A stretch of DNA of 64,000 nucleotides, taken from the NCBI GenBank assembly GCA_014055525.1, contig WIAH01000005.1, positions 62,001-126,000 on the forward strand, written 5' to 3'. Made by a program: the position numbers and the translations under genes. Below, in pieces: positions 34,531 to 41,504 of the stretch. The notes under the pieces were generated by a model, which saw nothing but the letters and a program-made list of their open reading frames with translations, was not told the DNA's origin and did no database searches. Numbering within the stretch: position 1 is the first letter of the stretch; the number at the start of each line of letters is the position of its first letter. Origin of the DNA: Nitrospira sp. CR1.3. Lineage in GTDB: Bacteria; Nitrospirota; Nitrospiria; Nitrospirales; Nitrospiraceae.

Positions 34531-35967
34531 ATGAAACATCTAATTTTTGTGCTCGTGGCTGTCTGGGGAATATTTCAAGTTGCCGGGCTGATCGGCCTCT
34601 CGAAAGGGCAGTTTCAAGCTCATTCTCTCGCGCAATTAGCGGAACCTCCCTCACATCGCCTTACAGAGCCCTATCGCAACGCCTATTTTTACCTGCTCGG
34701 ATTTGCAGCCTCAGCCTCTCTGGACCCGGCTAGAGTCGGCTACGAAACCTGGGTTGAAGCTCATGAGACCTCCGACGGAAATGCGTTCGCCTATGACAAG
34801 CCGGGCCGCTCGGATCTTCGTATCCGACTTTCCCCACGCCAAACCCTTCCTTCCTGGGATGCGGACGATCCGCTCGGCACATTTCGGAGCAAGGATGCTT
34901 CTCTCAGGACGACCGTAGCGGGCCACCAGGTTCTGCTGGCCCGCTATGACCATTGCATCGGCATGCCCTTCGAGGACTGGGGATTCGGTCATCGCGCAAC
35001 GCCGCGCTATGAAGATTCGATGGTCGCGCACCGGCTGTATATCGCCGACGGATTCTCGCGCTCCACCAACCTCGGCCTGGAACGCCTCTACAAGGAGCTG
35101 GTCTTTTGGCGAACCGTGCTTCGTGAAGCCACCACCATCGAAACGAAAGTCATGGCTCAGATCGTCATTCAAGACGATGCCAAACTTCTCTCTCGAATAG
35201 TCTCACGACCGATCGTGGACAAATCGGTCTTGGGCGCCGCCTTGCAACTGATGGTGCCGTTGACTCCGTCAGAATACGCTCTACGCTGGCCGATTCAGCA
35301 CCAACTGGCGGTCGCCGGCCAGGACGAACGCGCGCGAACCGCTCACCCCAGGGAATCGGCTGTCGGGAGCGATCATGAACAGGAATGGCTCTTGGCCACG
35401 GCGCATCTTCCCCCGGGTTCCTTCAGGAGAATCGAACATCCGATCTCTCATTCCATTCTAGGGTTCCCTCTCAACAGCCAACAGACCGCAGACATGTATG
35501 CGACCTACTATGAAGCGCTGATCAAAGCCTCCGGCGCGGGAGCGGGCCCATGGCCAAAATTGCGCCAGATCTCAGGAAGCATGCGGCGAGGATTTCTGGA
35601 GAGCGTTGTGAATCAGGAACCGATCGAACCGGAGTGGGAAATGTTCCTCTATCAGCTGATGGAAACCGATGCCCGTCTGCGCCTCACATCGCTACAGATT
35701 CAGCTCCGACGACCGAGTCCAGTGACCGCGGTACCGACAAGGCTGGCTGAGGTCGGGTCACAATACTTTGATCCGTTTACCGGACTTCCGATGTTGTGGA
35801 GCCCGACTCAGCAGAAACTCTACAGCGTGGGGAAAGACCGGCTCGACGATGGGGGCGATCCTTCGTTCGACATAACGGTTCCTGCCGTCATTGCATCGTC
35901 GCAAAAATATTCCGACTCATCACCTTCTGCCGCCGCAGCATCAACGCGCAAAGTTTCCCGCCTGTAG
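34531..35967 (+). CDS. Uncharacterised membrane-anchored or secreted protein
   Basis: 478 residues, family not recognised. An N-terminal hydrophobic helix ([20 protein letters not shown]) should be a signal anchor or signal peptide. The body is soluble and largely helical. Near the C-terminus it has the segment [12 protein letters not shown] followed by [14 protein letters not shown], the 'Asp-Pro-Phe-x-Gly-x-Pro ... YSxGxDxxDDGG' pattern found at the end of some secreted proteins of several phyla, whose role I do not know. The last 25 residues are Ser/Ala-rich. It is monocistronic, divergent from btuFCD and upstream of rpmB. Function unknown. Confidence 0.75.
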   Translation: MKHLIFVLVAVWGIFQVAGLIGLSKGQFQAHSLAQLAEPPSHRLTEPYRNAYFYLLGFAASASLDPARVGYETWVEAHETSDGNAFAYDKPGRSDLRIRLSPRQTLPSWDADDPLGTFRSKDASLRTTVAGHQVLLARYDHCIGMPFEDWGFGHRATPRYEDSMVAHRLYIADGFSRSTNLGLERLYKELVFWRTVLREATTIETKVMAQIVIQDDAKLLSRIVSRPIVDKSVLGAALQLMVPLTPSEYALRWPIQHQLAVAGQDERARTAHPRESAVGSDHEQEWLLATAHLPPGSFRRIEHPISHSILGFPLNSQQTADMYATYYEALIKASGAGAGPWPKLRQISGSMRRGFLESVVNQEPIEPEWEMFLYQLMETDARLRLTSLQIQLRRPSPVTAVPTRLAEVGSQYFDPFTGLPMLWSPTQQKLYSVGKDRLDDGGDPSFDITVPAVIASSQKYSDSSPSAAAASTRKVSRL

Positions 35968-36029
35968 ACTCCTCGACATATCCGTAGCCTCCGCGCTCCC
36001 TTCACTCGAACAACGGCTGCCCCGTACCC

Positions 36030-36058
36030 TTGTCACGACCACCGGCGCTATGTTAGAT
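36030..36058 (+). promoter_or_regulatory. Candidate sigma70-type promoter for rpmB
   Basis: TTGTCA (36030-36035), a 17-bp spacer and TTAGAT (36053-36058), about 48 bp before the rpmB start codon. Confidence 0.55.
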
Positions 36059-36106
36059 TCCTTTCGGTTCTTACACTCGGATGAATTCGGACTAAGGAGT
36101 CGTCAC

Positions 36107-36298
36107 GTGGCATTTGCATGCGACATCTGTTCCAAGAAGCACCAGACGGGCCACAATGTCAGTCACGCGAATAACAAGACCAAGCGTTCGTTCAACCCCA
36201 ATCTCCAGCGGGTGCGAGCCGTTGTCGATGGCTCAACGAAACACATTCGGGTCTGTACTCGTTGCCTGCGAAGCGGCTTGGTCAGGAAAGCCGTCTAG
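36107..36298 (+). CDS. rpmB: Large subunit ribosomal protein bL28
   Basis: 63 residues. The GTG at 36107 has an AAGGAG ribosome binding site 6 nt upstream and gives the canonical N-terminus [20 protein letters not shown]. Two CxxC pairs (CDIC and CTRC) mark the zinc-binding (C+) form of bL28. Basic residues and SNRR-like [10 protein letters not shown] fit the family. Stand-alone gene with its own candidate promoter. Confidence 0.95.
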   Translation: MAFACDICSKKHQTGHNVSHANNKTKRSFNPNLQRVRAVVDGSTKHIRVCTRCLRSGLVRKAV

Positions 36299-36338
36299 CC
36301 TACCCCCGGACGAGCGGCCATACTCTTTCAACTGCTTG

Positions 36339-36653
36339 TTATGGAGCTGCCCAGAGGACTCGACCGGACCGGTCGGTCAGCTTGATGGCAACAGGTTCAT
36401 CCGGCGATAAAGACAGCTTCTTGTTTCCATCACGGCTCGTCAGAATGAGCCCGACCTCCCCGTTTTGATCCAACCCCAAGCCGGCGCGCGCCTTCCCGTT
36501 CTGATCCAACAAGAGAAACTCCTCAGCGTTGACTCCTTTCATTTTTTCTGCGCCCGCCATGCCGGGAGCGCCCCAAATGCCGCTGAGTGCTCCGCCGATC
36601 ATGTTTCCCACCAAGACCACCGCAAGGAACAGCGCATATTGACCACGAGTCAC
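36339..36653 (-). CDS. Small membrane-anchored periplasmic protein with beta-repeat-like motifs
   Basis: About 104 residues, not recognised. The GTG at 36653 is preferred because an AAAGGA site lies 8 nt upstream; an ATG at 36686 is in frame but lacks one. An N-terminal hydrophobic segment (YALFLAVVLVGNMIGGALSG) is followed by a short domain with repeated units of the type LLDQNGKARAGLGLDQNGEVGL then TSRDGNKKLSL and TDRSGRVLW. The Asp-x-x-Gly turns suggest a small beta structure. It converges on rpmB with 40 bp between stops. Function unknown. Confidence 0.7.
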   Translation of the reverse strand: MTRGQYALFLAVVLVGNMIGGALSGIWGAPGMAGAEKMKGVNAEEFLLLDQNGKARAGLGLDQNGEVGLILTSRDGNKKLSLSPDEPVAIKLTDRSGRVLWAAP

Positions 36654-36897
36654 GGCAGATCCTTTCTGTGAGTGGACATTCCTCATGAAGACTCAGGGAA
36701 TGGAGAACGGGGTAACCGGTCGTGGGACACGTTAGGAGACTTGAGGCATCTATCCGCTCGCAACAATTACGGTACGACGAAAAATAGCTCGCGGTCGGGT
36801 CAAGCCAGCCAGTGTCAAAACCAATCACAGGTGGCTTTTATCCGGCGGCGACCATTACGAAAATTCCCAAAAGGGCCGCCGGCTCACACGAAGTGCG

Positions 36898-36925
36898 GTT
36901 TGGAGCGGGCGATGGGATTTGAACC
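36898..36925. repeat. Truncated copy of the tRNA-Gly 3' end
   Basis: Bases 36898-36925 are identical to 37071-37098, which span the CCA end, acceptor arm and much of the T arm of tRNA-Gly. After the repeat the sequences diverge, so only a fragment is present. Such duplicated tRNA 3' ends are typical scars of site-specific integration or of tandem tRNA decay. No integrase or cargo lies between the copies. Confidence 0.8.
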
Positions 36926-36969
36926 ACACTCCGTCGCCAGATCGGCTCTGAATCTTGCCTCCTGGCTCC

Positions 36970-36993
36970 CACGAGGGGGTCACCCCCCTCGTG
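36970..36993. repeat. Perfect 10-bp hairpin (CACGAGGGGG stem)
   Basis: CACGAGGGGG and CCCCCTCGTG flank a 4-nt loop TCAC. It has no adjacent T-tract in either direction. Together with the neighbouring hairpin it forms a compact structured element just downstream of tRNA-Gly. Confidence 0.7.
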
Positions 36994-37002
36994 CGCTCCC
37001 CG

Positions 37003-37024
37003 CGAAAGGGGCCCACCCCTTTCG
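37003..37024. repeat. Perfect 9-bp hairpin (CGAAAGGGG stem)
   Basis: CGAAAGGGG and CCCCTTTCG flank the loop CCCA. It lies 9 bp from the preceding hairpin and 50 bp past the 3' end of tRNA-Gly on the minus strand. It could stop or process the tRNA transcript. Confidence 0.7.
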
Positions 37025-37073
37025 AGATCCCCCGTCGTGGATTTCAAATCCCACAGAAGGACCGTGGCGCGTT

Positions 37074-37148
37074 TGGAGCGGGCGATGGGATTTGAACCCA
37101 CGACAACTAGCTTGGGAAGCTAGGACTCTACCACTGAGCTACGCCCGC
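37074..37148 (-). tRNA. tRNA-Gly(CCC)
   Basis: The minus strand folds as a cloverleaf. The acceptor is GCGGGCG paired with CGCCCGC. The D arm is GCTC-AGTGGTA-GAGT. The anticodon arm is CTAGC-TTCCCAA-GCTAG with anticodon CCC. The T arm is GTGGG-TTCAAAT-CCCAT, with one end mismatch. The discriminator base is T, and CCA is encoded at 37076-37074. It has its own promoter 15-44 bp upstream. Confidence 0.95.
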
Positions 37149-37163
37149 TCGCCGAGTGCCGGA

Positions 37164-37192
37164 ATCCTACGCCGGCACTCGATTCAAGTCAA
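37164..37192 (-). promoter_or_regulatory. Promoter of tRNA-Gly, inside a perfect dyad
   Basis: Minus strand TTGACT (37192-37187), 17 bp, TAGGAT (37169-37164), about 15 bp before the tRNA 5' end. The -10 lies in the loop of a perfect 10-bp inverted repeat (CGAGTGCCGG / CCGGCACTCG, 37153-37181). That repeat could also act as a hairpin behind tyrS, though it lacks a T-tract. Confidence 0.65.
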
Positions 37193-37202
37193 GGAAGCAA
37201 GG

Positions 37203-38414
37203 CTACGCCTGAATCTCGACCAGCGCGAATTTTCTTCGTCCGACCTTGACCTGGTACTCCCGGCCGGTGATAAGCGTCAAGACCGCGTTCGCATCGGTCT
37301 GTTTCTGTCCGTTGACTTCCAACCCGCCCTGAATAATGAGTCGACGCGCTTCGCTCTTACTGGAAATCAACCCGGTTCTCGTGACGAGATCGGCTAGGCT
37401 GATCGTACCGTCCACCTTAAGGTCCGCTTTCGTCAACGTAAGGCGCACGTCGGGGTCGCTTGGAAACTCCCGTTCCTGAAACTTCTGTTGAAAGGATTCG
37501 CGGGCAGTGCGCGCGGCCTCATCTCCGTGGTACCGCGCGACGATAAGTTCCGCCAGTTGTCGCTTCGACTCCATCGGATGAGCGGCCTTCACCCTGGTGA
37601 GATCTTCCGTCGTCAGCAATTCATAGTATCGGATCATGAGTTCGTCGCTGATGGACATCATTTTGCCGAACATCTCGCCGGGCGCATCCTCCAGCGCGAT
37701 GTAGTTCCCCAGACTCTTGCTCATTTTCCTCAACCCGAAGATTCCCTCGAGTAGCGGCATGGTGATGGCGACCTGGGGCTCTTGGCCATAGTCCCGTTGC
37801 AGGTCTCGACCGACCAGCAGATTGAACTTTTGATCGGTGCCTCCCAGTTCTATGTCGGCTTTTAGCGCTACGGAGTCGTAGCCCTGGACGAGCGGATAGA
37901 GAAACTCATGCACGCTGATCGGTTTTTGGTCCTGATAGCGCTTCTGAAAGTCATCTCGCTCCATCATGCGAGCCACCCGGTAATGCGCAGCCAGTCCGAT
38001 TAATCCCTCGGCCGTCATCGCACCCATCCAGCGGCTGTTGAACTCAATCGTCGTCCTGTCGGGATCCAGGACCTTGAAAATCTGCCGCTGATAGGTCTTG
38101 GCATTCTCCTCGACCTGCTCCTTGGTCAGCGCTTTCCTGGTTTCCGACACACCGGTCGGATCGCCGATCATTCCGGTAAAATCGCCGATCAAGAAGATCA
38201 CGTGGTGTCCGAGATCCTGAAAATGCTTCAGCTTATGAATCAGGACTGTGTGACCCAAATGGAGATCGGGCGCAGTGGGGTCGAAACCGGCCTTGACCCG
38301 CAACGGTTTCTTGTCCTTAAGCGATCGCGCGAGCTTCGACTCCAACTCAGCCTGATGAAGCACCTCGACGGCTCCACGGAGGATCAGGTCGAGTTGTCGC
38401 GACAGCTCGCTCAT
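37203..38414 (-). CDS. tyrS: Tyrosyl-tRNA synthetase
   Basis: 403-residue class I aminoacyl-tRNA synthetase. The HIGH-type motif is HLGHT near residue 52 and the KMSKS motif is RKMSKSLGN near 235, with the tyrosine-binding [14 protein letters not shown] block between. The C-terminal ~65 residues are an S4 RNA-binding domain ([18 protein letters not shown]). This is the TyrRS subgroup with HLGHT (TyrZ-like) rather than HIGH. The start overlaps the comEA stop by 4 bp. Confidence 0.96.
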   Translation of the reverse strand: MSELSRQLDLILRGAVEVLHQAELESKLARSLKDKKPLRVKAGFDPTAPDLHLGHTVLIHKLKHFQDLGHHVIFLIGDFTGMIGDPTGVSETRKALTKEQVEENAKTYQRQIFKVLDPDRTTIEFNSRWMGAMTAEGLIGLAAHYRVARMMERDDFQKRYQDQKPISVHEFLYPLVQGYDSVALKADIELGGTDQKFNLLVGRDLQRDYGQEPQVAITMPLLEGIFGLRKMSKSLGNYIALEDAPGEMFGKMMSISDELMIRYYELLTTEDLTRVKAAHPMESKRQLAELIVARYHGDEAARTARESFQQKFQEREFPSDPDVRLTLTKADLKVDGTISLADLVTRTGLISSKSEARRLIIQGGLEVNGQKQTDANAVLTLITGREYQVKVGRRKFALVEIQA

Positions 38415-38842
38415 GTCGCCCTCTTTCCGTAGTGTGTCGGGGACGTGGAAGCGGTCACATGGACCAAGCTTCTGATTCTGTCGAACTTCTTCTTCCCGAT
38501 GCCTTTCACATCACGCAAATCTTCGACGCTGCGGAATGATCCGACATTTCGCCGATATTCCACAATCCGGCCGGCCAAGACCGAACCAATACCCGGAAGG
38601 GATTCAAACTCCTGCTCTGTGGCCCGATTGAGGTCGAGGCTGCCGACCGCCCGCATCCGTGACAACGACTTCGGCTCTTGTGCCGCCTGTGAACTCGCGG
38701 TCATGGGAGATGTTACGGCGGCGGGCACTTCCGTCCGTGCAACATTGACAACCTGCTCCTGCGGCACCGCCCAGCCGATCCATACGATGACGCCCATAGT
38801 AAGGACAAACATCCCTAGCCGGATGAGAAGAGAAAAGACCAT
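38411..38842 (-). CDS. comEA: ComEA-like helix-hairpin-helix DNA-binding protein
   Basis: 143 residues: an N-terminal membrane segment (about 5-25), a low-complexity linker, then tandem helix-hairpin-helix motifs from residue ~68. The latter start [30 protein letters not shown] and continue [19 protein letters not shown]. ComEA binds incoming double-stranded DNA at the periplasmic face during natural transformation. Its ATG overlaps the stop of the lpd remnant (TGATG). comEC lies 3 kb away on the same strand, so DNA uptake is plausible. Confidence 0.9.
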   Translation of the reverse strand: MVFSLLIRLGMFVLTMGVIVWIGWAVPQEQVVNVARTEVPAAVTSPMTASSQAAQEPKSLSRMRAVGSLDLNRATEQEFESLPGIGSVLAGRIVEYRRNVGSFRSVEDLRDVKGIGKKKFDRIRSLVHVTASTSPTHYGKRAT

Positions 38843-39023
38843 CAGATCGCTCGCTTTCGGACTTGATGAATGGCCATGCCTTCCGCATCTTCCGCCGCTT
38901 CCATGAAGCCTTCGGCCATCATCGGATGGGCATGGATCATGTCGGCCACCTGTGTGTGGTGGATGTTCCGCGCTTCGAAGAGGGTCGCGATTCCCTACCC
39001 AGAATCGCGATGTGCTTGGGCAT
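38842..39023 (-). pseudogene. Internally deleted remnant of a dihydrolipoamide dehydrogenase gene
   Basis: An ATG at 39023 starts MPKHIAILG, the usual first strand of the FAD-binding fold in dihydrolipoamide dehydrogenase. The frame then becomes nonsense. About 40 nt downstream, in another frame, comes EARNIHHTQVADMIHAHPMM followed by AEGFMEAAEDAEGMAIH and a TGA stop. That is the lipoamide dehydrogenase C-terminus, with its HxHPxxxEGFMEA active-site motif. Roughly 400 codons between the two are missing, so the product cannot be an enzyme. It lies between gcvH and comEA; H protein needs a lipoamide dehydrogenase, so an intact copy must be elsewhere. Confidence 0.68.
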
Positions 39024-39032
39024 GGGAGAAAT

Positions 39033-39419
39033 CTAGTGCTTCTGGCTTGCGAGAAACGATTCGTACTGAGCCGAGGTCATCAACTTCTCAACCTCTCCCG
39101 AATCCGAGAGATCGATAACGACCATCCAGCCCTTGCCGTAGGGATCGCTGTTGACGGTTTCTGGATGATCCTTCAGATCGGCGTTGACCTTGGCAACGGT
39201 CCCGCTGACCGGTGTATAAATCGTGGATGTGGTCTTGGTGGATTCCACTTCGCCGATCTGCTGCCCGGCCTTGACCACCGCGCCGGATTTCGGCAAATCG
39301 ATGAACACGATGTCGCCCAGCGCATCCTGCGCAAAATGACTGATCCCTACGGTGGCCTGCGTCCCGTTGACCCGAACCCATTCATGTTCCTGATGGTATC
39401 GCAGATCGGAAGGAATCAT
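39033..39419 (-). CDS. gcvH: Glycine cleavage system H protein
   Basis: 128 residues, standard length. The lipoylated lysine is Lys62 in VESTKTTSTIYTPVSG. It shuttles the methylamine of glycine between P, T and L proteins, and in some bacteria also serves lipoate assembly. gcvT and gcvP are not present. It lies 27 bp after ndk and 9 bp before the lipoamide dehydrogenase remnant. Confidence 0.95.
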   Translation of the reverse strand: MIPSDLRYHQEHEWVRVNGTQATVGISHFAQDALGDIVFIDLPKSGAVVKAGQQIGEVESTKTTSTIYTPVSGTVAKVNADLKDHPETVNSDPYGKGWMVVIDLSDSGEVEKLMTSAQYESFLASQKH

Positions 39420-39446
39420 ATGCTCCTTGGCGTCGTGAAACGACGG

Positions 39447-39866
39447 TTACGCGACGACGCTCATTTCGGGGAAGAAGTAGGCAATCTCGACTCGAGCCGT
39501 GTCGGGTGAATCGGATCCGTGAACGGCATTGTATTCGATGTTCGCTCCGTGCGCCGCCCGGATCGTCCCTTTGTCCGCCTTTGCCGGGTCCGTCGCACCC
39601 ATCAGTTCGCGGTGCTTTTTGATCGCATTGTCGCCCTTGAGGACCAGCACGACCACGGGACCGGACGACATAAACGCGCAAAGGCTGTCGAAAAAAGGGC
39701 GTGCCCGATGTACCGCATAGAACCCCTCTGCGGTCGCTTTGGACATGACCATCATTCTTATCGCCACCGGCCGCAATCCGGCTTGCTCGTATCGATGGAT
39801 GATATCGCCGATCACCTGTTTCTTGACGGCGTCCGGCTTGATAATCGCCAAGGTTCGCTCACTCAT
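39447..39866 (-). CDS. ndk: Nucleoside diphosphate kinase
   Basis: 139 residues, standard length. Phosphohistidine is His116 in [12 protein letters not shown]; the N-terminal [12 protein letters not shown] strand and RPFFDSL segment are canonical. It balances nucleoside triphosphate pools using ATP. First gene of a minus-strand unit with gcvH and comEA-tyrS; a strong promoter lies about 55 bp upstream. Confidence 0.97.
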   Translation of the reverse strand: MSERTLAIIKPDAVKKQVIGDIIHRYEQAGLRPVAIRMMVMSKATAEGFYAVHRARPFFDSLCAFMSSGPVVVLVLKGDNAIKKHRELMGATDPAKADKGTIRAAHGANIEYNAVHGSDSPDTARVEIAYFFPEMSVVA

Positions 39867-39920
39867 CGCTTGAAGTCTTCCTCCAATCTAATTGCGCCAC
39901 AGTACAAAAATAATTCGGTC

Positions 39921-39949
39921 ATTATAGGGATGGGCTGCGCGAGTTGCAA
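39921..39949 (-). promoter_or_regulatory. Sigma70-type promoter upstream of ndk
   Basis: Minus strand TTGCAA (39949-39944), a 17-bp spacer and a perfect TATAAT (39926-39921). It is within the 95-bp gap between ndk and mtnA and drives ndk-gcvH and probably comEA-tyrS. Confidence 0.72.
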
Positions 39950-39961
39950 GACGTGAGACTC

Positions 39962-40993
39962 TCACGAAGAGAATTGGCGAGCCAGTTCTTCCGGCTTGAA
40001 CACGCCTCGCTCGGTGATGATACCGGCGATGAATTCCGCCGGTGTCACATCAAACGCCGGGTTAAAGACATCGACACCCTTGGGGGCGACCGGATGGCTG
40101 CCATGAATCGTCGTCACTTCGTTCGGACTTCGCTGCTCAATGGCAATGTGATCTCCGGACTTCGTCTTGAGATCGATAGTCGAATAGGGCGCGGCAACAT
40201 AAAACGGAATATGGTGCGCCCGGGCCAGCACAGCCACCGAATAGGTCCCGATCTTGTTGGCGACGTCTCCGTTGGCGGCGATCCGGTCTGCCCCCACGAC
40301 GCACAGATGAATCCTGCCTTGGCGCATCAAGGCTCCCGCCATATTGTCTGTAATGAGTGTGACGGGGATCCGGTCTTCCATCAGTTCCCAGGCTGTCAGC
40401 CTCGCGCCCTGTAACACCGGACGGGTCTCATCGGCAATCACCCGGATTTTCTTCCCCTGCTCCCAGGCCGCTCGAATCACGCCCAGCGCCGTCCCATATC
40501 CGGCAGTGGCGAGTGCGCCGGCGTTGCAGTGGGTCAGAATCGTCTGCCCATCCTTGATCAATTCGGCCCCATGCCGACCCATGGCCTTGCATAGAGCGAT
40601 ATCCTCTTCAAGAATGTTCTGAGACTCGGCAGTCAACGCAGCTTTGATCGAGGCGATAGGCTGGGCTCTCAGATCAGTCAGCTTGCGCTTCATCCGTCCA
40701 ATGGCCCAGAACAGATTCACCGCCGTCGGCCTGGTTGCAGCGAGCTGATCACAGATCTCACCGACCCGCTTCGCGAAGGAGTCGTAATCCCCGGCGGCAA
40801 TCGACTGGGCCCCGAGGGCAACCCCCATGGCAGCCGTCACCCCGATCGCCGGGGCGCCGCGGACTTTCAATTCGCGAATTGCCCGGGCCACGGAGTCGGC
40901 ATCATGACAATCGAGAAAATCCACATGCTCAGGGAGGCGACTCTGATCAAGCAAGCGCACGATACCTTTATGCCATTGCACCGTAGGAACCAT
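39962..40993 (-). CDS. mtnA: S-methyl-5-thioribose-1-phosphate isomerase
   Basis: 343 residues of the eIF2B-alpha/MtnA fold. It converts methylthioribose-1-phosphate to methylthioribulose-1-phosphate in methionine salvage. The catalytic cysteine is in [12 protein letters not shown] and the aspartate in [20 protein letters not shown]. Other salvage genes are absent here. It sits 95 bp before the ndk gene start and 115 bp after the ribbon-helix-helix gene. Confidence 0.93.
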   Translation of the reverse strand: MVPTVQWHKGIVRLLDQSRLPEHVDFLDCHDADSVARAIRELKVRGAPAIGVTAAMGVALGAQSIAAGDYDSFAKRVGEICDQLAATRPTAVNLFWAIGRMKRKLTDLRAQPIASIKAALTAESQNILEEDIALCKAMGRHGAELIKDGQTILTHCNAGALATAGYGTALGVIRAAWEQGKKIRVIADETRPVLQGARLTAWELMEDRIPVTLITDNMAGALMRQGRIHLCVVGADRIAANGDVANKIGTYSVAVLARAHHIPFYVAAPYSTIDLKTKSGDHIAIEQRSPNEVTTIHGSHPVAPKGVDVFNPAFDVTPAEFIAGIITERGVFKPEELARQFSS

Positions 40994-41108
40994 AGCCTCT
41001 TGTAGCGAGAATGGTCCCTGAGTGCAAGGGGGGAGGAGGTCAACTTGTACGGGACTGACCGGGAAGGAAGAAAGGGCAAGATTCGGCGGAGCCGGAGCGG
41101 CGGACTAT

Positions 41109-41294
41109 CTAACGGCTGTTGACTCTCTTGATCAGAGGCAAGGCATTGACCGACTGGTCCTCCATCTTGGCCAATTCACGCTCCAGCATGGCGCGAATGA
41201 ACCCGCTGGTAGTGTAGCCCTGCTGCTTCAACGCATCCAACTGTTCCTTTAATTCAATAGGTAGCTGGATGACAATTCGTACTAATTTCGGCAT
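41109..41294 (-). CDS. Ribbon-helix-helix (CopG/Arc-type) DNA-binding protein
   Basis: 61 residues: a short basic strand (LVRIVIQLPIELKEQL) then two helices with the turn QQGYTTSGFIRAMLERELAK, the classical RHH fold. An AAGGAG site lies before the ATG. No toxin gene follows, so a stand-alone regulator is more likely than an antitoxin. The near-palindrome at 41465-41478 is a possible operator. Confidence 0.78.
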   Translation of the reverse strand: MPKLVRIVIQLPIELKEQLDALKQQGYTTSGFIRAMLERELAKMEDQSVNALPLIKRVNSR

Positions 41295-41464
41295 TGCCTC
41301 ACTCCTTCGCTAAGCAAACGCAGGACAATCCGCCTTCAGGAGGTGCACAGGCTATGCCTTGCCGGCACTGAACTCGCCTTGAATAAAATTGAGCACTTAT
41401 GCCGGCGAAGTTGAATTTATGCGAAGATCGCGCAACCAATTTCGTCTTCTTCAACACCTCAAAT

Positions 41465-41478
41465 GTACGGCGCTGTAC
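41465..41478. promoter_or_regulatory. Near-palindrome GTACGGCGCTGTAC upstream of the RHH gene
   Basis: 12 of 14 bases are dyad-symmetric. It is about 170 bp upstream of the RHH start and just after the comEC stop. RHH proteins often bind their own promoter through such sites; no direct evidence. Confidence 0.3.
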
Positions 41479-41504
41479 GTACCGGCCCTATGGGGAACTT
41501 CCGC

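Larger units (their letters stand above)
36654..37073. other. Non-coding gap with tRNA-Gly fragment and GC-rich hairpins
   Basis: About 420 bp between the small anchored protein gene and tRNA-Gly. It holds a 28-bp copy of the 3' part of the adjacent tRNA gene with flank (36898-36925), two perfect hairpins (36970-36993 and 37003-37024) and a GTGGATTTCAAATCCCAC palindrome-like element near 37036-37053. Long open frames crossing it look like translated tRNA antisense and were rejected. Confidence 0.7.

Noticed and set aside
36672..37397. A 241-codon plus-strand frame across tRNA-Gly
   Set aside because: It contains RWDLNPRQ-type peptides, the familiar product of translating antisense tRNA, and overlaps tyrS.
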